Shown here: positions 46,696 to 57,841 of the stretch, in pieces
Layout: each line of letters opens with the position of its first letter
Numbering within the stretch: the stretch's first letter is position 1
Origin: Deroplatys truncata
Taxonomy: Eukaryota; Arthropoda; Insecta; Mantodea; Mantidae
Length of the DNA stretch: 64,000 bases
NCBI GenBank assembly: GCA_030765065.1
Contig: CM060977.1
Span: 158,916,052 to 158,980,051, forward strand
Direction of reading: 5' to 3'
Notes under the pieces: model-generated
The model's database searches: none
What the model saw: only the letters and a program-made list of their open reading frames with translations
What the model was told of the DNA's origin: nothing
Program-made: the position numbers and the translations under genes

Positions 46696-47096
46696 TATGG
46701 AAGCGAATGTGGAACTAGAACGTGAGCGCCGCTGTCTGGGATTGGGTGTCATACCTCAATTTTGCGCATGCGTCAAACAATGTTGACCGCTGTAAAGAGA
46801 TAAGAACAGTAATTTAATCATTTATAATGTTTAGAGAGTAAATATAATAGTTAAACCCTATTATATAATGCAACGTAATTTCTAGTTCCTTGTATTTGAG
46901 GCTTTACAGGTTAGACGTTGTGTAAGCTCCTGTTTATGACTCATCCTGATAGAGGGAGCGAGTGAATTTACCGGCTACTCATGACATTTGACAGCTGCAA
47001 CTCACGGCGAGGTGCAAAATATCTGGTACAACGGCACTAAAGGAAGGAGTGGTACCGTGATTTTCTTTATACAAAAGACTGCATAAAGTAGCCGCA
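46696..47096. promoter_or_regulatory. Bidirectional promoter region between SPTLC2 and the plus-strand gene
   Basis: The two start codons are 401 bp apart and point away from each other, so both 5' leaders and both core promoters must fit here, unless a non-coding first exon lies further off. The region is CpG-richer than the introns, lacks an obvious TATA box at a sensible distance, and contains the NRF-1/Ewg-type palindrome at 46763-46772. Transcription start sites cannot be placed from sequence alone. Confidence 0.7.
46763..46772. promoter_or_regulatory. NRF-1/Ewg-type palindromic site TGCGCATGCG
   Basis: The 10-mer TGCGCATGCG is the core of the NRF-1 consensus, bound in insects by the orthologue Erect wing. 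It lies 68 bp upstream of the chosen SPTLC2 start and is symmetric, so it could serve both directions. Such sites are common in bidirectional housekeeping promoters. Binding is inferred, not shown. Confidence 0.6.
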
Positions 47097-48255
47097 ATGG
47101 AAACCAATACCCGAGAGCCAAGTGAAATTAAAAATCAGGTGAGCGATCTTAATCTTTCTCAGTTAAATGAAGCTACCGGAATGCGTAGGGATAATGAATC
47201 CATTGATGATTTCGAGCATTTGGAGCCTGAGTCATCTCCAGTTAAAGAAAACGCAGAGCAAAAAATCGAAATTGAAGTCAAATCTGTTACTGATCAATTG
47301 CCGGTAAAGGTGGAAGATTACAGTGTTTTTGAAAATAGCCCGGAGAAACAGAGTGTTTCAGAATTGTCCCCTTTGGCTACTAAGGAACCTGTCGCTCAAG
47401 AAGTAAAAAGTTCAGCCAGTTTTCTTGAAGCTGATTTATTAGGAGAAAATATTTCAGAAATTTCCGATAAGCTAGGTACTAAAGATCACCATGAACTTCT
47501 TTCTTCTTCGGAACCAGTTGTGGACACAAAACAAGAATTTCAGCTTCCTCCTGCAAAGGAGTCTGCACAACTCTTTGATTTAGATTCTCAAGGATTCATA
47601 GACAGTGAAAAAAATATTTCTAAAACGTTTATGGACATTGAGAAGAATGACAAATCTGAGATAATTCCCACCCAATTTGAAATTGCAGATAAATTTTCTG
47701 GAGCAGGAGAGTTTCTCAATTTTGAATCCAAAGTAAATAAAATACCTGAAGAGCCTGCTTCTCTTCCTCCTAATGAAGGAGTAAGTGTCCTTCCACCCAA
47801 AATTAAAGAAGAACCCAGCCCAGGACACAGAGAAGAGCAAAGTGAATTGCACAAAGATTTCGACTTAACATATGGAAACAAAACAAAAGAAAGTATAGTA
47901 GAAGAAAAAGAACCTTCAAAACCTGTAGATGTACCCGAGCCTGAAGAAGAAGATGAAGAAAGTGTTGAAGTATCTGAAAGCAAGTTTTTCAATGCCGATG
48001 AAGAACTTCAGGTTAAATCCTCAGCACCTGCCGAGCCCCCTGTAAAGCTTACTGCTAGTGATTTGGACATTAAACCTAAAGCAGCTAGTTCCTCTAGCAT
48101 TGTGCAGCCTTCAGCTCCAGTGGCACCATCAGCTCCACCAGCACCATCAGCTCCAGTTGCTCCACCACAATCGAAGCCTCAGCAGCAACCAGCCGCTCAG
48201 AGCAGTGAGATTGAAGATATCAAGCCAATTCAAGTTTTCCAGTCCCTGGGTCTTG
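47097..48255 (+). CDS. First coding exon of an acidic, proline-rich protein; possible reticulon-like N-terminus
   Basis: An open frame of 386 codons starts at a strong context (GCCGCAATGG) and reaches a consensus donor CTTG|GTGAGT at 48255/48256. Reading on would give only 23 more codons of unlikely sequence before a stop. The protein is disordered and rich in Glu, Ser, Pro and Lys. It has a DDFEHLEPESSPVKE segment near residue 40, an acidic PEPEEEDEESVE patch near residue 282, a PSAPVAPSAPPAPSAPVAPP repeat near residue 341, and ends DIKPIQVFQSLG. Long variable N-termini with an (D)FEHLE-type acidic segment before a conserved two-hairpin membrane domain are typical of insect reticulons (ER tubule shapers). 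The reticulon domain is not in the window, so the assignment is tentative. Another scaffold protein is possible. Confidence 0.45.
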
Positions 48256-49184
48256 GTGAGTACTTGGACAACAATTCTAACGTAGTAATACTAACTAGAG
48301 ATATCATGCATCTAGCTTTCAGCTGAATTACTGGAATTTCACTCCTGAAGCCAGGTGAAAGGTACCGGGGACACTGTCCAGCTAATGTTAAGTTTCAAAA
48401 ATTCAGATAACTAGACTATTACCTTGAATAAAGATCAAGTGTTAATTAAGTTTTTCACTTTTGATTAAATATGTTCCAGTCTGAAAGAACTAAATCAGAA
48501 GGCCACACTGATGTAGACTGCTTATAAGCAATGAAAAACACTAGATACATTTCTATTTTATAAATGGTATTCTGCTTTGAAACCAGGAGTTTATTAAATT
48601 TATTTGACATAGAACATTTTGTAATGATATTACCCTTAATAATTGCAATGACTAAAAGGCTACTGTTGTACCTGGCATTATTTAGAACTTTGATTATTGA
48701 AAATGCATATTCAGCAGAATGCATTCTTAACATTGTTCTAAAGCATTAAAAAATTTGAAATTCCAGCAATATATTTACTATTCACATATATAACTAGCCT
48801 TCTGAGTGTTAACAATACTTGTGGCAATGAATGAATGTCATTAGTTGATTGTAATGCTGCTGTCTCCTAATGTGTACAAGGAAAGAAACAGTTCTATTAT
48901 ACTTACATTATCACTATATTACACTTTACTCACTAGCAAAAATCACAATAGTTAAACAACACAATGAAAGTAAACATTTGATTATAATTATGCTGGCGAG
49001 TGCTTGCCACAAATGTTTAAAAAAAAAAATATATATATATATATTTATTCGGGTTCTTACTCACACACACACACACACACGGCTCTATTAGCAACCGAAT
49101 GAGTTTGAAGTGTTCTACGTTATAAAAGGACTCAAATTTATGAAAAACCATACCCTTTATGAGGTTTGTGTGCAACCCATCCCA
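48256..49184. other. First intron of the plus-strand gene, 5' part
   Basis: Begins GTGAGT. AT-rich with no second exon recognisable. At its end are a (TA)n run (about 49029-49043) and a (CA)n run (about 49061-49080). Confidence 0.5.
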
Positions 49185-49380
49185 CCGACACGGATACTTG
49201 TGAACGCTTGGGGCCTGGAGTTCAAATCCCACCAGAACTGCCCTCCGTGACTTGAATTTTTTTTTTCCAGGCTTTCTTCAGTCCTCATAACTGGCACATG
49301 CCAGGAAGATATGATAAACTTTGGCATGGAACGTTTCCTTCCTAAATTTCGTTTCCCAATTATTTAATTTCATATATCAT
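49185..49380 (+). repeat. tRNA-like repeat fragment, possible SINE
   Basis: Contains GGAGTTCAAATCCCACC, which fits a polymerase III B-box with its T-arm stem, followed by CCCTCCGTGACTTGAATTTT and an A/T-rich body. No A-box half or flanking duplication could be fixed. It does not belong to family S. Confidence 0.4.
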
Positions 49381-49889
49381 CAATGTCCACTGTATGTGAT
49401 GCTGTATGATATAAGAGCAGGTTCTAAGCAGTTGTAAAAACAAATAATAATCCATCCCTATTCCATCTGGTGGGCAGAATTGATTTGAGCATCATTACAG
49501 TGGGCAGAGACAAAGGAAGAAATGTGATACTTCACCAACTAGTCACAAAATAGGCATGGATGTATATGTGATGTAGTTTTGTGAGTAATCTATAAGTTCA
49601 TGAACTAGTCACAAAGACTTGCAAACATAGTTTGTGTAAATACAGTTACTTTTTGTATGCTATCATATATAGGAAACAACAGTATACATGTTCACATAAA
49701 AGTTAATATAAATTATATACAAAAGTTATACATCAACATGGTGTGCTGTTATTCATAATGCTTACACTTAATGGATAGAGTATAGCCTTTGCATAAAGCT
49801 TGCTTGGTCTTTTTCGTGCATAAATGTAGATATACCAGAACTATTTAAAATTAACCTGCTCCATTTTGAAACAGCTCAAGATGTTTTCT
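49381..49889. other. Intronic DNA, nothing recognised
   Basis: Non-coding; the phrase GAACTAGTCACAAA occurs twice (about 49533 and 49601) but no longer repeat is seen. Confidence 0.4.
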
Positions 49890-50340
49890 ACCTACATTCA
49901 CCCAGTATGGTTATACAGAGGACAATATTGGTATGTGGTTAACATTCCAAACATCCATCTGGGATATGCAAATTTTGAGATAGGTATCTTTTCCATGCTT
50001 TTTAAAGCTATTGGGAATTCCTAAGAAGCATAAAATGTTAAAAAAAGAATTAGTCATTCTTATATACTCGCTCCCCACGTACTCTGGAGGAATGTTTTCT
50101 TAAGTAATATGTAAATGCTTAAAATTAGAAATATATGCTGTAGATTTAGGTGGCATTTACAACTTACTCCCAATTACTTCTGTTATACCTTGCATGAGGA
50201 AAAAGAGGTAGTATGGGTATTATATAATTGCAGGTGTTTGATGATAGTGTGTAATATTCTTTGACATGTTCTGTGTTCCCAAGCTTTGCTCACTGAGGAC
50301 CTAATGAATAAAGCTGAACTACTACTACTACTACATAAGG
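49890..50340 (+). mobile_element. 3' end of a non-LTR retrotransposon, copy 2
   Basis: It shares TCTTATATACTC(G/A)CTCCCCA and the CCCAAGCTTTGCTCACTGAG and GGACCTAATGAATAAAGCTG tail with 41930-42460. It ends in a (CTA)n run at 50323-50335, the simple-sequence tail expected of such elements. The coding remnant is too short to name a clade. Confidence 0.65.
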
Positions 50341-51691
50341 TAGCTCCTCAATATCTCTCTACCGCATTTGATGAGCATGAGTGAGTGAGTGAGCGAGCGC
50401 ATTCCTAAATGATAAAATGAAATGCTTTTGTAGGATCTGATAGGTAACATTGATTTTGACCATAATAAAATTTACCATAAACAAACAACTATAAAACAAA
50501 TATATCTGCTGCCATACAAACTATCATTTGTTTCGCCGTTCCTAGCAACCTAAATATTGGTTTTAATCACAGTAGTGAAATAAAACGTTTTAATCCATTG
50601 CTACAGTCTTTTTATTTTATTTCTGACTTGTAATCTTTATTATATAGAAAACCAGACTTTATAAGGGCCAATAAATTCACTGCTCTATGGACATTCCTTA
50701 GAATGTACTTTGGGAGTAAATATTTCTCCCTTTTCCATACTCATTTCAATTTACACTCATACTATCATCAATTTCAATTTATTTATATCCATTATCTCCA
50801 AGACAACCAGCATTGATGCCACAGTTTCCATCTACCAACAATAAATCTATATATTTAATTAAAATAATTACTCTGATTTACGTTTTAGTAGCAGATAAAA
50901 TATTGTATGCCACACAAGATTAAGATACCTATATGTATTTAACGTTTTGTGAAACATCACCCTTGGTAAGCCTCAAGCATTAAAGTTTTCAATCAGTGGT
51001 AAAACATTATTTTAGTCTTTTACACTTAAATTATTATGGCTATACTGAAGTGTAGTTTAAAAGATTCCACAATAGGTGAATTGACATTAAATATCCTAGA
51101 GTGCATGTATTTGTGGAACTGTGCTCCAGGATTTTTATAGAAATCGTAAAAAATCTTTGAAGACCAGTATAAGAATTTAATGAGCTAATCATATTTTAGA
51201 TTATTAATAAAAGATCCTTTGACAGATGACAACTGTTATGTTCATTTTTGAACTGACAAATTGAAATTCTCTTTAATATATTCATTAAATAAAAAGTTTT
51301 TTTCGCATCATAATGGGTTACGACTCAAACTCACCTGTATGAAACCTCATTAAGCAGTATGACTTTTTGGTCTCTTTTTAGTGGATGGGGAAGTTTATAG
51401 GCTGGATTACTGATGAAGAAAATGGTGCAGCAAATGTGAGATATGTTTTCATAGCTTGTAAGGCATAAGAGGCATTTTAATCTTTGTGACTTACTCTTGA
51501 CATAATTTTCTAAAATCATAAATATCTGAAACTGAAAAGCTACTTTTGTTTCAGTAAAACTATCCTCGCCAATTTGTGTTGATAATTTATTATCCTGACT
51601 ATTCCCTCTGCTTTTGAAATCTAGATCTAGCATATGCCACAAAGGTCTATAAAATTAAACGTAAATAGAAAAAAAAAAGTTCATTCCCTTC
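50341..51691. other. Intronic DNA, nothing recognised
   Basis: Non-coding, with a (GAGT)n/(GAGC)n run at about 50376-50398. A minus-strand frame at 51331-51642 has no recognisable relatives. Confidence 0.4.
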
Positions 51692-51705
51692 CCCAAAATA
51701 TAAGT

Positions 51706-51998
51706 TAAATTGAGTTTTATTTATGGATGCTCTTTAACACTGCTATGGTCGTTAGCGCCCCATTCTATATTGGGCGTGAAAGACCGATAATTTTGCTCAG
51801 AGTCCTCTTTATAAGGCTTGAGGTTCTTTTATGTGCTGTAAATCTACAACACTGGACCACCGGCTTTACTTCCCTTCCGAAGGAAGCCATGTTAAGGATT
51901 TTTACACCTGAAAAAATCCATCGCCCTCCCATCAGGCTTGAACCCGCAACCTCAGGAACTAGAGGGTAGCATGGTAACCACTACACCACGGAGGATCG
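51706..51998 (-). mobile_element. tRNA-derived SINE, family S copy 3
   Basis: A full-length minus-strand copy with a slightly altered B-box (GGTTCAAGCCT). It is flanked by a perfect 14-bp duplication CCCAAAATATAAGT at 51692-51705 and 51999-52012. The tail side reads AAACTCAATTTAA. The intact long duplication points to target-primed insertion by a non-LTR enzyme. Confidence 0.95.
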
Positions 51999-52012
51999 CC
52001 CAAAATATAAGT

Positions 52013-52929
52013 GTCCAAGTAGTAACATGAAACTAATTTGTTATTTTGCAAGGTTGAAGTTTGAAACTCCATTAGGTATATTATTAACTTTTAGACATTA
52101 GATGCTTCTTGCATATCTCCATGGTGATTTGGTAGATTATGCCTGCAGATCAACAGGCAGAACAGATCTGCAGGCAACACAGAATTATTACAATTTTTTG
52201 TGGAGAGCAACAATGGCAAAGAAAATGTTTGATTGCTTTTACATTAAAACAAGTCTTCCATTTCATATATCATAAAATAGAGAGTTTAAGGTACACCTCT
52301 TAGAGGTTTAAGGTACACCTATTCAGCCTCTCTTATATGTGGTCAATAATAATATGAAATGTATTCCTTTAGATTACTAATATTTACAGGGTTACTCTCC
52401 TCCAGTCATGTCCATTGTGTTCAATGTAGAACATAATTAAATATTTTGCTTGGCAAGACAAAGCCGTCGAGTACCGTAAGAGAACAATTTAGTGCTGTTC
52501 AGTTTTACATCTGAAAACAGAACAACCATGAAGTGTCTAGCTATGACTAGGAAGTATTTACCTGAACTTCATTTAGTACCACATGGAACAAGGTGCTGAG
52601 AATAAAACTTATTTTGGTGCAACAGTAAAATAATTAATAGAAAAACAGCGTGTTATTTCCCAAAACTGTGAATTTAACATCAGTGTCATGGCATTAAAGT
52701 CGCATGTTTATAATGTTGCTTGCTTAAATCATTAATAAGAGCTTCTCAAAAAGCAAACTGTGTCATGCTGAGCTTTGCCTATCAGGTGGAAAGAGCTGTT
52801 GAGTAATCCTATTATATTGGGGACCTGCATTAAGTTGATTAAGCTCCCCAGTTATATAAATTATTATTAATTAAGAAATACATAATACACAGACCCAGTT
52901 TCTGCCATTCAAGCAATAGAATGATATGA
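52013..52929. other. Intronic DNA, nothing recognised
   Basis: Non-coding. A local 17-bp duplication AGGTACACCTnTTAGAGG-like occurs at 52290-52322. Confidence 0.4.
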
Positions 52930-53480
52930 TAGTTCAGATGAATCTTATAATATTAAGAATGCAAGATCTTCTTATAGATTACTCCAAACAAAATTTCAAC
53001 AGATAATATTACAGTGGATCAGCACATGTGGGAGTTAATTGTAACGAGACTGCAGACTTTTTGGCCAAAAAGGGTGCAGTGTTATACTCAAAACCTATAA
53101 AGTCTTGAGGACTAGATATGAAACTAAAAAATGTCAAAATTAATACAGAACAAAAATACCAACATAATATTCAAAAGGAAATTACTAATAAAAATTACTC
53201 CAACATTAAAGAATGGAGAACCTACTAGAATGCTCAGATTTGAGGAAAGCTGTACCACATTGACTAGCTAGGGAAAAATTGATGGATCAGAATCCTACAC
53301 ATTAGATCAACAACATAATACAGTCAATGAAAAAAAATGAAAGCGGCTTAGTTGCAACCAATGGGAAAGGCATTGACCCCAAATATAAAGAAGAATGTTA
53401 ACCTCAGTTGTCAAATTCAACTATACATCAGTCAAGGCGCCAGAACAAAGGTACTGTGGGCTCAATAACTGTGAACTGAA
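52930..53480 (+). pseudogene. RNase H end of a non-LTR retrotransposon, broken
   Basis: Reads IILQWIS, then after a one-base shift AHVGVNCNETADFLAKKGAV. This is the last RNase H motif (W(I/V)P.H.G..GNE.AD.LAK.G) of Jockey/I-type retrotransposons. Downstream is C-terminal coding residue with stops. It is a different element from 29370-31860, since the sequence is clearly distinct. Confidence 0.7.
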
Positions 53481-54764
53481 ATAACAAATAATAATAGTTA
53501 TTGCTATTATTATTAATATTATAGTTACCTGTCAGACTACATTATTATACTGTATAAGATCATTCAAAATATTAGATCTTTTAAAAAATAACTAAGCATT
53601 ACTTAATTTCGATAGAGTGAAATTAGATTTAATGTTATTATTTGGGATATTAAATGTTTTGGCAGTTAACATTTAATACTAGTGTATTATGTGTAGACCT
53701 ATATTATTTACCTTAAGTTCATCCATGCTGCATTAGTGAACTAACTGTGACCAAATTGAGCTAATCGCATTCCCAAAATACAATTATTATCCTGATTGTA
53801 CCAGGGAGTATATAAAAGTATTTACTCTCTGGTTTGTACCAGCATAAAAAATAATAAAATAAAAAAAATAGAACTAAACAGCTGAGGAAACTTGCCTCCC
53901 AGGTTCTGTTGCCCTTGCAACCAGTGTTCAGATGGATCCACCTACCAGGAACGTGCTATAAATGGTTATGCCTACTAGTGTTAAATACAGAATTTGCTTC
54001 TTGTTTTTAGGAGATTGGGTCAACATGCAGTTTAATAATTTGGGAAGAATTTGAGTAGATTAATGGACAGTTCTAAATAGGGAAAACAACGAGGAATGTG
54101 GAAATTAGACACTTAAAGGAATCAAAATACAAACAACTAAAAAATCAACAGTGGTTGCTCATTTCTGGACTAAAAGTCGAAATATAAATTCCACTCCTAT
54201 AAAACAATTAAGAAAGTAACAGGAACTGACCACTTGAGAGCAAACTTACATTTGGAAAAACAAAGAGTTTTCAATTTTGAACTTCCACTGAAAGATCTTT
54301 TTTTTTTATGTTGAGCAGTTGTACATGACAATGGAAGTGATTAATCTCTGAAAACCTGCTCCTAGTTATTATTGTAAGTTATGTACTATAAACAATCAAC
54401 TCAAATTCTTTCCAAATTACAAAATTCATTACTCCTTTGCAGAATAAATACTTTTGGTTATAGTAAGAAAATTCCAAAACAGGGCCAAGAATTTTTTAAG
54501 AGATGGAAATAATAAATTCATACACGTGCAAATAGACAAGTGGTTCAAGTCTCTCAATTGTTCTGTCCACCCCCTCCCCATTGTGCACACCTTTGTTTAG
54601 CAGCAGAATTGTTGTCAGCTTACAATAAGACAAAGTTAGGATTTTCCACATTAACTAAAGAGCCTTCAGGCTCAACTTCATTTCCATGACTTATTTCCTC
54701 ATACATTGACTCTCTTTCCTTTCATTTGCCAGGTTTTCTTATACAATGAAAGTATATTGTCCAT
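53481..54764. other. Intronic DNA, nothing recognised
   Basis: AT-rich, with poly-T at about 54298-54307. No coding remnants can be read. Confidence 0.4.
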
Positions 54765-54772
54765 ATAATGAC

Positions 54773-55503
54773 TAAGCCCCGGATTTTTAGGTTCTAAAAA
54801 GTTAAAATTAGGTTCTATGTATCAGTGTGTTAGGATTTTATAGGATCTTATATGTTGAATTTAGGAACTTATAGGATCCTTGGCATATTCATGCAAATCA
54901 CTGGGCACTTTGTTTAAAATGTTAAAAGTTAAATCAACTGTAACTTTAGTATGTATTTGAAAGTACCAAATTCAAAAATGTGTTAGAAACTCCCTATAAC
55001 TACTCAACAGCGCTATTAAAATGTTTGCCTCTAGTTTTCACCTATTGTTGCGGCATGTAAACATCACACGTTTCAGAAATGCCGCGTGCCACTCTTCCTC
55101 TTCCGACTATAGCTAGAAAATGATAACTGAAGGCGGCGAACGTTTTCATTACTTTATTATTGTGGCGGACGGTTTAATTAAGGTTTATTATTGTAAGGTA
55201 TTGCGCAAGATTTCATAATCTAATTATTTAATAGTTTCCTTATTCGAACGGTCTCCCTTCGTTTTAAAAATACTTTTATATTCATAAATCTACTCTTATT
55301 TGCTTAAATAACCGAATTAGGCACTTTTAGGTTCTATCACGACAAATAGGTTTTATTAGGTCCTAACGTAAAATTAGGTCAATTTAGGCTGTATAAAATT
55401 GAAGTATATTGCTCGTTGGTAACTAAAACATTAAAATAAACCGAAGTTTGCAGTGTAGGAGGTAAGGAATAAAATAGGTCAGAACCTAAGAATCCGGGGC
55501 TTA
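54773..55503. mobile_element. hAT-type MITE, 731 bp
   Basis: Terminal inverted repeats TAAGCCCCGGATTTTTAGGT and (inverted) TAAGCCCCGGATTCTTAGGT. ATAATGAC is duplicated at 54765-54772 and 55504-55511; an 8-bp duplication is the hAT signature. The subterminal GGTTCTA/TTAGGTTCT words are repeated many times inside (about 54790-54880 and 55320-55385), as in hAT binding sites. Non-coding. Confidence 0.9.
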
Positions 55504-55559
55504 ATAATGACTACCAAAGATACAGATATGAGGAGCTTGGTATTAAAGTTGGGCTACTC

Positions 55560-55745
55560 CAATTTGAATTTTTTTTACAGCTGAGGTGAAAGACGTGATA
55601 GCTATTATTGCAATTATGCTAGGTATTTTAAAAATAAGTTTTGGCGTCATAAATATTTCTTTGTAGGTTTTATTACACAGAAAGTAATATTAAAGCCTAA
55701 ACGTGTAGCTTTATTAATTACACAAGAAGTGTAGATCTCGTTATG
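55560..55745 (+). repeat. Family A-related fragment A14
   Basis: The end TTACACAAGAAGTGTAGATC resembles the central family block (ACACAAAAAATGTAGATC). The fragment is interrupted by the adjoining tRNA-like SINE. Limits are approximate. Confidence 0.4.
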
Positions 55746-55885
55746 GCACCCAAATTATGTCAAATATTGTTTTGTTGAAAGGTGGAATCAGACTGAAAAA
55801 TTCAATGCCATAGTCGGGATTTGAACCACGGATCTTCCCTGTACGCACGGTTGCTCTAACCAACTTAGCTACCATGGCAACATGC
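55746..55885 (-). mobile_element. Second type of tRNA-derived SINE
   Basis: On the minus strand the head reads GCCATGGTAGCTAAGTTGGT, then TAGAGCA and a B-box GTGGTTCAAATCCC, and closes with CTATGGCA. The 7-bp acceptor stem and D-arm can form, but the anticodon and T-arm stems do not pair properly, so this is a tRNA-like SINE head and not a working tRNA. The body GAATTTTTCAGTCTGATTC follows. A related body and B-box occur in the opposite orientation at 56100-56190. Confidence 0.7.
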
Positions 55886-56046
55886 CGGTGCGACATTAAA
55901 TTACCAACTGACTGGCATTTTTTCCCGGTAAACCACAAGCAGATCTCAAATCATATTTGAGATAGCATACCCCAATGGCGACTTAATATGTAAATACTTT
56001 AAGGCCCGGGTTTTATAGATAAGCTCTCTTAGGTCAATCAATGGTA

Positions 56047-56220
56047 ATTAATTGTTCTTTCACACAAGGTCATGTGTAAGTCAAGGGTTGAAAGATGGAA
56101 TCCGCGCATAGAGCGGAAAATCCGTGGTTCAAATCCTGGCTATGGCATTAGATTTTTCAGTCTGATTCTGCCTCTCAACCCTTGTCTTATGCAAGGTCTT
56201 GTGTGAAAACAATATTAATT
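56047..56220. repeat. Foldback element built on the second SINE type
   Basis: The outer arms are inverted: TTCACACAAGGTCATGTGTA...TCAAGGGTTG on the left, and read backward from the right TTCACACAAGACCTTGCATA...ACAAGGGTTG. About 60 bp per arm, including the flanking AATTAAT words, can pair. The middle holds the SINE B-box (GTGGTTCAAATCC) and body. One arm was probably copied in inverted form during or after insertion. Confidence 0.7.
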
Positions 56221-56287
56221 ACTATATTTTCGTGTTAACCATTTCCGAGATATTCTTTTTTATTGGTATGGATGTTTAATCGAATAC

Positions 56288-56342
<55 letters not shown>

Positions 56343-56499
56343 ATGCAAGGAGCATAGATTTTCAAAGCCATCAACAGAGAACGGAAGTTTGGCAGAATGC
56401 CTTTTTAAATGTGTTAAATCTAACTACAATTTGAAAGTGAATCTGTCCGATTTATATCTTTGTGATAGTTTTATGTTGCCTTTTATATAAAAGTCTAAT
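56221..56499 (-). repeat. Family A-related fragment A15 with (CT)n tract
   Basis: TTAACCATTTCCGAGATATT and TGTCATGCAAGGAGCATAGA are family blocks. A (CT)n run of about 50 bp lies at 56289-56339 between them. The plus-strand frame that reads it as poly-Ser-Leu is an artefact. Confidence 0.55.
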
Positions 56500-56900
56500 T
56501 GTCGAAATAAATGCCTTTTGTTGCCTTTTTTATTATTATTTATACCTTTATTACTAAAAATTGTCTACATGTGTAATTTACTTCTGTAACCACTACAATG
56601 AATGTGACTGCATCGAAACTATGCTATTTATTGCCTTCCAGTCAGTTCATATTTTCTTTACAAGCAACAACCGTGTAAAAGGTGTACCGTAACAGTAAGT
56701 AAGGTTATTATCGCTTGTGTTTACTTGGCTTCGTATCATACTCCTTCAACAGCAACAATGAGTGTCGGAGTTAAAACATGGTTTCATTGTCGTTCTAAAT
56801 TTCTCTTTCAGTTTTCATTGCGACATTGTTGTGCAAGGTAGCTACTTATAACTGTCGAAATTCAGTGTTCCTTTACGCAGTAAATTGCAGTTACATTAAT
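56500..56900. other. Intergenic or intronic DNA upstream of the hAT remnant
   Basis: Non-coding apart from possible 5' remains of the transposon. It has TGCCTTTTGTTGCCTTTTTT near 56509, echoed by TTGCCTATTTTAGC near 59182 on the far side. These could be weak terminal motifs of the hAT element, but they are in direct rather than inverted order, so I do not set ends by them. Confidence 0.35.
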
Positions 56901-57655
56901 ACTTTCAGATCCAATGCATCTTCTACGGACGGAAAATACTTCTGCGCAAAATATATGAACAGTCAGCGAACTACGAAAAGGAATATTTCATTTCTCAACA
57001 TATCAGTACAGCCAAGCACAAAAATGCACTTTTCAAGGCTACTGGAAAGAAGATTTCCTTGCTTCCAATAGCTACACGAGTCGAAAATCGCAATTTGCAT
57101 TCAACTTACGTAAAACTTTTATTGGTGCTAGAATACTTTTGTGGAAACTACAGAAACATTAAGACAGTTTTTGGATAAGTATACCAACGAATCTGTTCCC
57201 AGGGAGTCAAGTTTGTGAAAATGTTATTTAAGTGAATGTTACGATGTCATGAAAATCATTAAAGGTGACCTAAAGAATAAAGATCTGGATATCAATCGAC
57301 GAGTCAACTGATCAAACGGGTCCTTTTATTGCCAAGTCATCATTGAATCATTAGATCCTTCAGAAGGCGAATCAATAAAAGCATTCCTGCTTACAACAGT
57401 GTCTCGAAAAAGTTGTAATTCAACTATCGCACAGTTATATACCCATTCATTACAGTTGCTTTGGGCTCTAAATTCAATACCACAATGTATTACTTTTTAT
57501 CTCAGACGCTGCACCATACATAAAAAGGTTGGGACAACTTTAAAAGTGTTATTTCCAAACATGCTTCATGTGACCTGCGTAGCACATTTTCACAGGGTGT
57601 GGATACGAAGCTTGTTTCCGGATGTCAAATTGATTTCTAATTTTAAGGGATTTTT

Positions 57656-57841
57656 GCGAAAGCCCCGTCAAGGATTCGGACATTTTAAGACATTACACCA
57701 GATAATAGTACCTCTTTGCGAAAGCCCCGTCAAGGATTCAGACATTTTAAGACATTACGCCAGATAATAGTACCTCTTTGCGAAAGCCCCGTCAAGGATT
57801 CAGACATTTTAAGACATTACACCAGATAATAGTACTTCTGC
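57656..57841 (+). repeat. 62-bp unit in three tandem copies inside the hAT gene
   Basis: Units start at 57656, 57718 and 57780 with GCGAAAGCCCCGTCAAGGAT. They differ at about three positions. The unit is coding sequence of the transposase (SRVQHFKT-like helix). Since 62 is not a multiple of 3, the expansion itself shifts the frame. Confidence 0.95.

Noticed and set aside
47580-47992. Minus-strand frames of 90 and 134 codons with poly-Ser
   Set aside because: They are antisense shadows of the acidic plus-strand exon (GAA/GAG codons read as TTC/CTC).
55800-55872. Possible functional tRNA gene on the minus strand
   Set aside because: The acceptor stem and B-box are tRNA-like, but the anticodon and T-arm stems do not pair and a related SINE body follows, so it is a SINE head.
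56263-56490. Frame with a Ser-Leu repeat
   Set aside because: It is translation of the (CT)n microsatellite.
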